Origin: Bacteroidota bacterium
GTDB lineage: Bacteria > Bacteroidota > Bacteroidia > Chitinophagales > Chitinophagaceae
Assembly: GCA_021780705.1 (NCBI GenBank)
Contig: JAJXYG010000165.1
Coordinates: 1 to 6,323 of the forward strand
Reading direction: 5' to 3'
DNA length: 6,323 nucleotides
Below the pieces are notes generated by a model, which did no database searches, was not told the origin of the DNA, and was given only the letters and a program-made list of their open reading frames with translations. Of this stretch, positions 1 through 5,792 are shown piece by piece; positions within the stretch are counted from its first letter, which is position 1; each line of letters starts with the position of its first letter. The translations under genes and the position numbers were made by a program.

Positions 1-406
1 CGTCAATGCACTCACGGCCTCTGACAGCGTGGTGATCCCCGTACAGGCAGAATTCTTTGCCCTGGAAGGCCTGGGCAAATTATTAAACACGATCAAGATC
101 GTCCAGTCCCGGCTGAATACCTCCCTTCAAATAGAAGGGCTGCTGATGACCATGTATGACGGCCGGCTTCGGTTATGCAACCAGGTGGTAAGTGAGGTCC
201 GCCACCACTTTGAGAACCTGGTCTTTTCCAGCATCATCCACCGCAATACCAAACTCAGTGAAGCGCCCAGTGTGGGCAAGCCCGCCATCCTCTATGATGC
301 GGAAAGCAAGGGGGCTATCAACTACCTCAACCTGGCAAAAGAGATCTTACAGCGAAATCAAATGACCAAAATCCAGCAGGAGCAGCGGATCCTTGAGCAT
401 CCCTGA
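1..406 (+). CDS. parA: ParA/Soj chromosome-partition ATPase, C-terminal part (5' end outside window)
   Basis: Reading frame starts at base 2 and is open from the window edge, giving 134 residues before TGA at 404-406. ParA family members are usually about 250-260 residues, so roughly the N-terminal half, with the Walker A and B motifs, lies upstream. The visible part begins with [15 protein letters not shown] and continues with EFFALEGL, the typical ParA/Soj segment just after Walker B. Further on are the family hallmarks NTKLSEAPS and GKPAI. ParA is a deviant-Walker ATPase that binds DNA non-specifically as an ATP dimer and is stimulated by ParB to move or separate replication origins. parB follows after 26 bases on the same strand, which fits a parAB operon. 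The family call is firm. That it is the chromosomal rather than a plasmid copy is inferred from the housekeeping neighbours (DUF5683, dapB). Confidence 0.95.
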   Translation, partial: VNALTASDSVVIPVQAEFFALEGLGKLLNTIKIVQSRLNTSLQIEGLLMTMYDGRLRLCNQVVSEVRHHFENLVFSSIIHRNTKLSEAPSVGKPAILYDAESKGAINYLNLAKEILQRNQMTKIQQEQRILEHP

Positions 407-432
407 CCCAAAAAGGGATAAAAAATAGTACT

Positions 433-1353
433 ATGAGCACTTCCAGCAAAAAAGAAGCATTAGGAAAGGGAATCCGGTCCCTACTGCAAAATATTGATTC
501 CGACCTGAACCAGACTTCCCATTCCCTTCAAAAGGAAAGCCTGGGAAAGACCCCGGCAGTTTCCAGCCGGATACCGATTCACCAGATTGAAGCCAACCCG
601 GGGCAACCGCGGCGGGATTTTGATGAAGCAGCCTTGAGTGAACTGGCAGCTTCGGTAAAAATCCATGACATCATCCAGCCCCTTACCGTCACCAAGCTTC
701 CGGGGGGGCAATACCGGATCATTGCGGGCGAACGCAGGTTCCGCGCAGCAAAAATTGCCGGGCTTTCCGATGTGCCCGTCTATATCCGGGACGCCCGCGA
801 GTCCCAGATGCTGGAACTGGCCTTGCTGGAAAACCTGCAAAGAGAAGACCTCAATGCCATTGAAATTGCCCTCAGCTATAAGCAACTCATGGAAGAGCTC
901 GACTATACCCAGGAAAAACTCGCAGAGCGGATGGGAAAGGAAAGAAGCACCGTGGCCAATTATATTCGCCTGCTGAAACTGCCCCCGGATATCCAGGCTG
1001 CCTTAAGAAACGGTGAGATCACCATGGGCCACGCCCGGGCATTGATCAACGTGGACCTGGTAGACCGTCAGCTCTATATCTTCGAACAGATCAGAAGCAA
1101 GGAACTCTCGGTCCGACAGACCGAAGACCTCGTCAGACGAATGTACACTTCGGATAAACCTGCTGTTAATAATTCGGTAAAAGCAACCCTACCGCCCGCG
1201 CTCAAAAAAATTGAAGATAATTTAGCATCCTATTTCAGCACCAAGGTCAAAATGACCCAAAACAAGAAAGGTACCGGCAGCATAACCCTGGAATACTATT
1301 CCGTAGAGGAACTCAATGCGATCCTGGATAAGCTGCAGGTGCGGATCGATTAA
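433..1353 (+). CDS. parB: ParB/Spo0J centromere-binding CTPase
   Basis: 306 residues, a normal length for chromosomal ParB. The N-terminus carries a lysine-rich ALGKGIRSLL segment (residues 9-18), the short motif that in this family contacts ParA and stimulates its ATPase. The ParB/Srx N-terminal CTP-binding domain spans about 46-140, with NPGQPRRDF (55-63), GERRFRA (99-105, the arginine-rich box needed for CTP binding and spreading) and ENLQRED (133-139). A helix-turn-helix for parS recognition follows at about 156-184 (TQEKLAERMGKERSTVANY). The last 55 or so residues (250-306) form the dimerisation domain. The start ATG at 433 gives the expected N-terminal motif. Upstream there is only a weak purine run (AAAAAGGG at 409-416), usual for Bacteroidota. 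The gene is co-directional with parA and 4 bases from the next gene, so probably one transcript. I saw no parS-like TGTTTCACGTGAAACA palindrome in the window, but parS sites often lie elsewhere near the origin. Confidence 0.98.
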   Translation: MSTSSKKEALGKGIRSLLQNIDSDLNQTSHSLQKESLGKTPAVSSRIPIHQIEANPGQPRRDFDEAALSELAASVKIHDIIQPLTVTKLPGGQYRIIAGERRFRAAKIAGLSDVPVYIRDARESQMLELALLENLQREDLNAIEIALSYKQLMEELDYTQEKLAERMGKERSTVANYIRLLKLPPDIQAALRNGEITMGHARALINVDLVDRQLYIFEQIRSKELSVRQTEDLVRRMYTSDKPAVNNSVKATLPPALKKIEDNLASYFSTKVKMTQNKKGTGSITLEYYSVEELNAILDKLQVRID

Positions 1354-1357
1354 GGTT

Positions 1358-2011
1358 ATGCCCAAAAAATGCGTCCTATTTTCCTGTTTCCTGCTTCTTT
1401 TCCTGCATTTTGATGCCAAGGTGTCTGCACAAAAGAGTCCGGATTCGCTTCGTGTGACCCGCAAGGTGCATGTATCCAGGGATAGCGCCATCACAGGCAG
1501 TGAAATTGATTCTTCTATAATCCGCAGGTTTAATCCGCACAAAGCGGCGCTCAAATCGGCCATTTTCCCGGGATGGGGTCAGTTTTACAATAAAAAATAC
1601 TGGAAGATCCCCATCGTATGGGGTGGGCTCGGGATTGCGGGCTATGCATTCTTTTTTAACCTGAAGACTTACCGGCAGCTGCGCACGGCAGTGATCCTGC
1701 TATCAGACACCATCCGCTCCAATGATTCACTGGTGGATCCACGGTTCAGGATCCTGGGAGTAAATTCGCTGCGGACCTACCGAAATGAATACCGGCAGAA
1801 TATAGACTACTCCGTACTCGCCTTTCTCATCATCTGGGGGCTGAACGTGGTAGACGCCACAGTGGATGCCCACCTGAAGGCATTTGACATCAGTCCCAGC
1901 CTGACCATGAAGATCACCCCTTCGCTGAATGGCCCCTATAATGGCCCCGGGCTGTCGCTCACCTTCTCTTTAAAGGACCGGAAAGACCGGCCCCTTTTGC
2001 CACTGCCCTAG
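1358..2011 (+). CDS. DUF5683-family membrane protein of unknown function
   Basis: 217 residues from ATG 1358, which lies 4 bases after the parB stop. An in-frame ATG at 1316 would overlap parB by 38 bases and put a charged, Cys-rich stretch ahead of the signal peptide, so 1358 is preferred. Residues 1-24 are a Sec signal peptide (PKK, then a Leu/Phe-rich core, then VSA before QKSP). The DUF5683 core begins near 60: HKAALKSAIFPGWGQFYNKK (61-80) and YWKIP, then a hydrophobic helix (about 85-100), a polar middle section, a second helix (about 151-166) and the motif VDATVDAHLKAFD (165-177). The C-terminal 40 residues are polar with Gly/Pro. The GWGQFYN segment resembles that of other small TM2/DUF5683-type proteins. 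Function is not established. Its position between parB and dapB is a recurrent Bacteroidota arrangement (from memory of the family), which implies a housekeeping rather than accessory role. Confidence 0.88.
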   Translation: MPKKCVLFSCFLLLFLHFDAKVSAQKSPDSLRVTRKVHVSRDSAITGSEIDSSIIRRFNPHKAALKSAIFPGWGQFYNKKYWKIPIVWGGLGIAGYAFFFNLKTYRQLRTAVILLSDTIRSNDSLVDPRFRILGVNSLRTYRNEYRQNIDYSVLAFLIIWGLNVVDATVDAHLKAFDISPSLTMKITPSLNGPYNGPGLSLTFSLKDRKDRPLLPLP

Positions 2012-2026
2012 TATTTAGTAATTTGG
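1997..2026 (+). promoter_or_regulatory. Candidate Bacteroidota-type promoter for dapB
   Basis: A TTG at 1997-1999 is followed after 19 bases by TAATTTGG (2019-2026), one mismatch from the TAnnTTTG -7 consensus of the Bacteroidota primary sigma factor. Known spacing between the -33 TTG and the -7 box is about 19-21 bases. The implied transcription start near 2032 would leave a leader of about 12 bases before the dapB ATG. The element overlaps the last codons of the DUF5683 gene, so read-through from parAB is also possible. Pattern evidence only. Confidence 0.35.
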
Positions 2027-2043
2027 GCCAAAATTTTATTATC

Positions 2044-2760
2044 ATGAAGATCGCCTTATTAGGATATGGAAAAATGGGCAAGGCCATTGAACAGATTGCA
2101 CAGGAAAAGGGTCATGAGGTGGTGCTGCGGATCCATGACCAAAACCTGGAAGAACTGACTGTTGCCAACCTCAAAAAAGCGGATGTAGCTATTGAATTTA
2201 CCAGCCCCCAGAGCGCCGTCTCAGACATACTTTTATGTTTTGAAGCGGGGATCCCGGTTGTATGCGGCACCACAGGTTGGCTTGCACAAATGGAAAAGGT
2301 GCATAGTGCCTGCAAGGAGAAGGATGGCACCTTCCTATATGCCAGCAATTTCAGTATCGGGGTCAATATATTTTTTGAACTGAATCAAAGGTTGGCCCAA
2401 CTCATGAACCCGCATCCGGACTACAATATCAGTTTGGAAGAGATTCATCATACCGAAAAAAAGGATGCCCCGAGCGGCACGGCCATTACCCTGGCGGAAG
2501 GAATCATGCATGCCATCCCCCGCAAGAATAAGTGGGTGAACCATGCCACAGGTGTACCGGAGGAACTAGGCATTGTGAGCAAAAGGGTCGATCCGGCGGC
2601 AGGAACCCATTCCGTGCGATATACTTCCGGAATTGACGATATAGAAATCACTCATACGGCCCACAACCGAAAGGGTTTTGCCTCTGGAGCAGTGCTTGCC
2701 GCTGAATTTATCGCAGGAAAAAAGGGTATATTCTCCATGAAAGAAGTGCTCGGATTTTAA
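2044..2760 (+). CDS. dapB: 4-hydroxy-tetrahydrodipicolinate reductase
   Basis: 238 residues, typical of the shorter Bacteroidota DapB. The cytosolic enzyme reduces 4-hydroxy-tetrahydrodipicolinate to tetrahydrodipicolinate with NAD(P)H, a step towards meso-diaminopimelate (peptidoglycan) and lysine. The N-terminal Rossmann domain has GYGKMG (7-12), EFTSP (51-55) and CGTTGW (74-79). Then come ASNFSIGVN (100-108) and the signature EIHHTEKKDAPSGTA (133-147), whose H135 and K139 align with E. coli catalytic H159 and K163. The C-terminal ITHTAHNRKGFASGAV segment (202-217) is also typical. ATG 2044 is chosen because the Rossmann strand MKIALLGYG starts there. An upstream in-frame TTG (2023) would add seven residues with no family support. 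All key residues are present, so it should be active. It ends 2 bases before the stop of the convergent gene, and lepB, often downstream in relatives, is absent here. Confidence 0.98.
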   Translation: MKIALLGYGKMGKAIEQIAQEKGHEVVLRIHDQNLEELTVANLKKADVAIEFTSPQSAVSDILLCFEAGIPVVCGTTGWLAQMEKVHSACKEKDGTFLYASNFSIGVNIFFELNQRLAQLMNPHPDYNISLEEIHHTEKKDAPSGTAITLAEGIMHAIPRKNKWVNHATGVPEELGIVSKRVDPAAGTHSVRYTSGIDDIEITHTAHNRKGFASGAVLAAEFIAGKKGIFSMKEVLGF

Positions 2761-2762
2761 TT

Positions 2763-3746
2763 CTAATGTACTTTCCCGTTTTTTCGGTTGCGCGCTTCAA
2801 TTGCCGGCTTCATATACTTTAACATGTCCACGGTCATACCTGCGAGGTCATAGGCAGGTTTCCAGTGCCAGTCATTTCTTGCAATACGGTCGTCAATGCT
2901 CTGGGGCCAGCTTTCGGCTATCGTCTGCCGGTAATCGGGCTGGTAGGTAATTTCAAAGCCCGGCAGGTGCTTTTTGATTTCCGCGCCGATTTCGCTCGGA
3001 GAAAAGCTCATGGCCGCAATATTATAGGAAGTGCGTACCGTAATATTTTTTTCTTCAGCCTCCATCAATTCTACCGTGGCCCGGATGGCATCCGGCATAT
3101 ACATCATCGGAAGGAAGGTATCTTCTTTTAAGAAGCAATCATACCGGTTTTCGGAAAGAGCGTCATAAAATATTTCCACGGCATAGTCCGTGGTGCCACC
3201 CCCCGGCTCACTCTTATAGCTGATCAGTCCCGGGTAACGCAGGCTCCGTACATCCAGCCCGTAGCGGTGGTGATAGTAATTGCACCAGAATTCTCCCGCA
3301 TACTTGCTGATCCCGTAAACGGTAATGGGTTCTATGATGGTATGTTGGGGGCAAAGTACCCTGGGGGAAGTAGGACCAAAAACCGCGATACTACTAGGCC
3401 AGTATACCTTCTTCACCTGTTCGTCCCGGGCGATTTCCAGCACATTCAGCAGACTTTGCATGTTGAGGCTCCAGGCCAGGTTTGGATTTTTTTCTCCGGT
3501 GGCAGAAAGTATGGCAGCCAGCAGGTAAATCTGGGTCACATTCTGGCGGATGACCTGCACGTGCAACATCTCCTTGTTCATTACATCCAGGCTTACGTAG
3601 GGGCCGGTTCCTTTCAGCAGTTCATTTTCCTCCCTCAAGTCGGAGGCCACCACCTGGCTTCCGCCATAGATTCTTCTGAGTTCCAGGGTTAGTTCCACCC
3701 CGATTTGTCCGCAGGCTCCTATGACCAGTATCTTTTCTTTTATCAT
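2763..3746 (-). CDS. L-threonine 3-dehydrogenase, extended-SDR (epimerase-like) type
   Basis: 327 residues. The sequence matches the short-chain threonine dehydrogenases related to UDP-galactose 4-epimerase, not the zinc-dependent E. coli Tdh. These oxidise L-threonine with NAD+ to 2-amino-3-ketobutyrate, normally passed to 2-amino-3-ketobutyrate CoA ligase (Kbl) to give glycine and acetyl-CoA. Visible features are the NAD-binding GACGQIG (10-16), D36 at the end of strand 2 (NAD rather than NADP), PSSIAVFGP (117-125) supplying the catalytic Ser, YGISK (144-148) with the SDR Tyr144 and Lys148, GGGTTDYA (182-189) and LPMMYMPDA (212-220). The last two are characteristic of this dehydrogenase and distinguish it from sugar epimerases. 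The start is ATG with CAT at 3744-3746. No kbl gene is in the window, so the partner must lie elsewhere. A sugar-nucleotide epimerase is the alternative, but the GGGTTDYA and FGP motifs argue against it. Confidence 0.92.
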   Translation of the reverse strand: MIKEKILVIGACGQIGVELTLELRRIYGGSQVVASDLREENELLKGTGPYVSLDVMNKEMLHVQVIRQNVTQIYLLAAILSATGEKNPNLAWSLNMQSLLNVLEIARDEQVKKVYWPSSIAVFGPTSPRVLCPQHTIIEPITVYGISKYAGEFWCNYYHHRYGLDVRSLRYPGLISYKSEPGGGTTDYAVEIFYDALSENRYDCFLKEDTFLPMMYMPDAIRATVELMEAEEKNITVRTSYNIAAMSFSPSEIGAEIKKHLPGFEITYQPDYRQTIAESWPQSIDDRIARNDWHWKPAYDLAGMTVDMLKYMKPAIEARNRKNGKVH

Positions 3747-3764
3747 GACCCGAGTTATTTTTTA

Positions 3765-3795
3765 CAAATTAAAATGGAAAAAAACAAAGGCAAAA
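3765..3795 (-). promoter_or_regulatory. Candidate promoter for the threonine dehydrogenase gene
   Basis: Read on the - strand, TTTTG (3795-3791) is followed after 18 bases by TTAATTTG (3772-3765), which differs from the TAnnTTTG -7 box at one defined position. It lies about 18 bases upstream of the start codon. The surrounding sequence is very T-rich, so a chance match is possible. Confidence 0.3.
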
Positions 3796-3878
3796 CCGTT
3801 CCCGGTAGTGGGACCCAAAGCGGGCACGGAATTTTCTATATAACTTTTAGCAAAACCAGAAAAGCAGTAAAGGATTTT

Positions 3879-3908
3879 TTGAAAATCGTGGACTCTGCTT
3901 TATCTTTC
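3879..3908 (+). promoter_or_regulatory. Candidate Bacteroidota-type promoter for the channel homologue
   Basis: TTG at 3879-3881 (end of a TTTTTTG run) is followed after 19 bases by TATCTTTC (3901-3908), matching TAnnTTTG except for the last base. The implied start near 3914 leaves about 15 bases before ATG 3929. A second, weaker -7-like TAACTTTT occurs at 3841-3848 without a clear -33 element. Confidence 0.42.
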
Positions 3909-3928
3909 TTAAATATTTTCTTTTTCGC

Positions 3929-4900
3929 ATGAAAAAAATCCTTTTAGCGAGTTTGCTCGGGTTCCTTTTTCACATAGCTACCCCCAGGGCCGCACAGGCA
4001 CAACAAAGCCCGGTAGATACCGTGAAGGTCGGAATCTATATCATTAGCATCCACGACATTGATTTTAAAAAGAAAGAATACTCCATCACCTTCTGGCTCT
4101 GGCTCACCTACAAGAACCGTGACCTGGACTTCATGCACAACCTGGAAGTGCCGATGGCCAAAACAGAAAACCGGACTTTTGCCACGATTGATACCTCGGG
4201 AGGTAAAGTCTTTGTGATGATGAAAGAAGAGTGCGTGATGAAGGACTCCTGGAAAATAGGCAGCTTCCCCTTTGACCGCCAAAAGCTGCGACTTTCCATT
4301 GAAAATTCTCAATTTGATGCCCGCAGCATGGTCTTTGTGCCCAGTTTGACCGGAAAACATTTTGATCCACGGTTCACGCTCAGGGACTGGACGATTGACA
4401 GTTGCGAAGTGTATGTCGCCAAGAAGGTCTATGATACCAATTTCGGTGATACAACCCTCCCTACGCCTCGCTCGGTATACAGTTCATTTAGGGCGCGCCT
4501 CGATATCAACCGGGATGCCACCGGGCTGTTCTGGAAAATGTTCCTTGGAATGTACATCGCCTTTTTAATCGCATATGTTTGCTTTTACATTCATTCTGAC
4601 GGGATCGACTCCCGCTTCGCCCTGAGTGTAGGCTCGCTTTTTGCAGTAATTGGTAATAAATATATCATAGACTCGGCCCTTCCGGAATCCACCTCGTTCA
4701 CCCTGGTGGATACCCTGCATGGACTGACCCTCTTTTTCATATTTGCCATCATTGCGGCCACGGCTTATTCCTTCAGCCTGGTAAAGAAGGACAAGCAAAA
4801 AGCCGCTCATCGCTTTGACATGATTACCGCCCAGGTGATGCTGATAGCCTATATTGTGGCCAATATATACTTCATTCAACAGGCGATGACGAATGGATAG
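3929..4900 (+). CDS. Pentameric ligand-gated ion channel (Cys-loop/Pro-loop receptor) homologue
   Basis: 323 residues, the size of bacterial channels such as GLIC and ELIC, with no cytoplasmic M3-M4 insert. Residues 1-24 are a signal peptide (MKKILL... AQA before QQSP), as expected for a protein whose N-terminal domain faces the periplasm. The extracellular beta-sandwich (about 28-195) starts with VKVGIYIISIHDIDFKKKEY, like the first strands of the family, followed by FWLWLTY (55-61). The Pro-loop is FPFDRQ (113-118), the equivalent of the FPFD core of the animal Cys-loop. The flanking disulfide cysteines are absent, as in other bacterial members. Four hydrophobic segments follow: M1 about 199-221, M2 about 229-249 ending in ALP, M3 about 257-283, M4 about 297-317. 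The M2-M3 turn proline (P252) is conserved. Asp227 falls at the -2' selectivity position by my manual alignment to GLIC, hinting at cation preference. The ligand is unknown. The gene has its own likely promoter and looks monocistronic. Confidence 0.87.
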   Translation: MKKILLASLLGFLFHIATPRAAQAQQSPVDTVKVGIYIISIHDIDFKKKEYSITFWLWLTYKNRDLDFMHNLEVPMAKTENRTFATIDTSGGKVFVMMKEECVMKDSWKIGSFPFDRQKLRLSIENSQFDARSMVFVPSLTGKHFDPRFTLRDWTIDSCEVYVAKKVYDTNFGDTTLPTPRSVYSSFRARLDINRDATGLFWKMFLGMYIAFLIAYVCFYIHSDGIDSRFALSVGSLFAVIGNKYIIDSALPESTSFTLVDTLHGLTLFFIFAIIAATAYSFSLVKKDKQKAAHRFDMITAQVMLIAYIVANIYFIQQAMTNG

Positions 4901-4948
4901 GGTTATTTAGGCATAGAAAGGAAGTGGCGGTAACCTATATTTAGCACC

Positions 4949-4956
4949 TAACTTTG
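4949..4956 (+). promoter_or_regulatory. Bacteroidota -7 box for the beta-barrel gene
   Basis: TAACTTTG is a perfect match to TAnnTTTG. No TTG is found 19-21 bases upstream (the stretch there is G-rich, GTGGCGG), so the -33 element is poor. Transcription from about 4962 would give a leader of about 105 bases. Confidence 0.45.
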
Positions 4957-4982
4957 GATTTCGGGGAAGTCCAGGCCATAAT

Positions 4983-5000
4983 AAACCCGCCGGGGGTTTT
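4983..5000 (+). terminator. Small hairpin with short T-run in the leader (possible attenuator or weak terminator)
   Basis: AAACCC (4983-4988) pairs with GGGTTT (4994-4999) around a five-base loop, and the T-run TTTT (4997-5000) is partly inside the stem. Six base pairs and few trailing T residues make a weak intrinsic terminator. It could end channel-gene transcripts or act in the leader of the downstream gene. Confidence 0.25.
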
Positions 5001-5067
5001 GCACGTCCAACTACAGATTTCCGTACAGGCCATGAAGACCCTTTGTTTAAATCCTAAAAGCTGAAGT

Positions 5068-5661
5068 ATGAAGAAGCTCATCCTGTTACTGATCCCTCTG
5101 ACCCTCCTTATTTCCAAAGAAAGTCGTTGCCAAACCCGTAAGGGTAACATCCTGTTAGGGGGTGATTTTGCCAATTTTGACCTTGGTCTGCAAAAGGGGG
5201 CGGGTTTTCAGATGCGAATTGATCCTAAACTGGGAATATTTTTTCATGACCATTTTGCCATGGGTGCTTACGCGTCCTTTAATTACCAAAATGTATCCAA
5301 GAGTTCTTCCATCACCTTCGGAGCGGGGCTTCTTTCCCGGTTTTATACCAAGGGCAAATCCGGACAGGATGGCCTGGACCGTTCCAGCTTTTTCTTTGAG
5401 ATAACCGCCGGCCTGGCGGGTTCCCATATCACCAATGGTACCTCCACCGATGGCCTGGGTCTGGGCGCAGGTCCCGGGTACACCTTCTTTCTTTCACCCA
5501 ATATAGGTCTGGAGACCCTCCTGAAATATGACGGCCTGCTGGGTTTTGGCAGCAAAGCCCTGCAAAGTGACCTCAACCTCAATATCGGATTCCAGATTTA
5601 TCTGGACTCCCATAAGATGAGAAAAACCGTAACAGAAGATATGGATGCAAAACACCGGTAA
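5068..5661 (+). CDS. Small outer-membrane beta-barrel protein
   Basis: 197 residues. Residues 1-21 form a signal peptide (MKKLILLLIPLTLLIS core, likely cleaved near SRC before QTRKG). The mature part alternates short hydrophobic strands rich in Gly and aromatics with polar turns: GNILLGGDFANFDLG (26-40), FQMRIDPKLGIFF (47-59), FAMGAYASFNYQNV (63-76), SITFGAGLLSRFYT (81-94), SFFFEITAGLAGSH (107-120), GLGLGAGPGYTFFLS (129-143), IGLETLLKYDGLLGF (146-160) and LNLNIGFQIYLD (169-180). This is the pattern of an eight-stranded OmpA/OmpX-like barrel of the kind annotated as outer membrane beta-barrel (porin-like) in Bacteroidota. The ligand or role cannot be read from the sequence. ATG 5068 is the only start giving a signal peptide. 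A hydrophilic 17-residue tail follows the last strand. A lipoprotein is unlikely because residues before Cys21 (KESR) do not form a lipobox. Confidence 0.78.
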   Translation: MKKLILLLIPLTLLISKESRCQTRKGNILLGGDFANFDLGLQKGAGFQMRIDPKLGIFFHDHFAMGAYASFNYQNVSKSSSITFGAGLLSRFYTKGKSGQDGLDRSSFFFEITAGLAGSHITNGTSTDGLGLGAGPGYTFFLSPNIGLETLLKYDGLLGFGSKALQSDLNLNIGFQIYLDSHKMRKTVTEDMDAKHR

Positions 5662-5792
5662 AAACCTAAACCCGCCTAAGCATTAGTGTAACCTACTTTT
5701 TAATACCGGTTCTACAGCAAAGAGATTGAATATTTTGTAGTCTAAGAAAGCAGCCGCCCAAAAACCATTTCTTTTCACCTGCATGTCTCATT
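5662..5792. other. Convergent intergenic region, no clear element
   Basis: 131 bases between the stops of the beta-barrel gene (+) and the GH130 gene (-). It should contain terminators for both, but I see no hairpin stronger than CTACA/TGTAG (5 pairs with a long loop) near 5711-5739. No small gene was recognised. Confidence 0.5.

Larger units (their letters stand above)
3747..3928. other. Divergent intergenic region between threonine dehydrogenase and channel genes
   Basis: 182 bases between two divergent start codons, A/T-rich at both ends with a GC-richer middle (about 3797-3830). It holds one candidate promoter for each direction. A short inverted repeat TCCC/GGGA (3800-3803 / 3810-3813) in the centre is too small to call an operator. 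No RNA gene or riboswitch was recognised. Confidence 0.6.
4901..5067 (+). other. 167-base leader/intergenic region ahead of the beta-barrel gene
   Basis: Separates the channel gene from the next + strand gene. It contains a promoter box (4949-4956), a small hairpin overlapping the predicted start (4956-4972), a second hairpin with a short T-run (4983-5000), an 8-base direct repeat CAGGCCAT (4972-4979 and 5026-5033) and a ten-codon open frame ending three bases before the start of the next gene. No strong terminator for the channel gene was found. A GGTTA/TAACC pair (4901-4905 / 4931-4935) has a 25-base loop and is weak. Confidence 0.55.

Noticed and set aside
433..1353. Search for a parS site in or near parAB
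   Set aside because: No sequence close to TGTTTCACGTGAAACA was seen in this window by eye.
1316..1357. Upstream in-frame ATG extending the DUF5683 protein by 14 residues
   Set aside because: It would overlap parB and place a charged, Cys-rich stretch before a complete signal peptide. ATG 1358 is better.
2023..2043. TTG start extending DapB by seven residues
   Set aside because: Family members begin right at the Rossmann strand encoded from ATG 2044, and the extension overlaps a likely promoter box.
3267..3692. Long + strand open frame (141 codons) across the threonine dehydrogenase gene
   Set aside because: It is antisense to a gene with clear catalytic motifs, has no recognisable domain and fits a codon-bias shadow.
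3774..3932. 52-codon open frame upstream of the channel gene, overlapping its start by ATGA
   Set aside because: The best promoter for the channel gene lies inside it (3879-3908), its composition follows A/T-rich noncoding sequence, and it shows no family resemblance. The overlap looks accidental.
3944..4360. Long - strand open frame (138 codons) across the channel gene
   Set aside because: It is antisense to a well-supported gene, has no signal or motif, and has no promoter or start context.
4488..4506. GC-rich GGCGCGCC palindrome in the channel gene
   Set aside because: It lies within coding sequence, is compatible with the Arg-Ala-Arg codons there and shows no repeat partner.
5711..5739. 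Inverted repeat CTACA/TGTAG as a terminator between convergent genes
   Set aside because: Only five pairs with a loop of about 19 bases and no adjoining T-run, so not distinguishable from chance.
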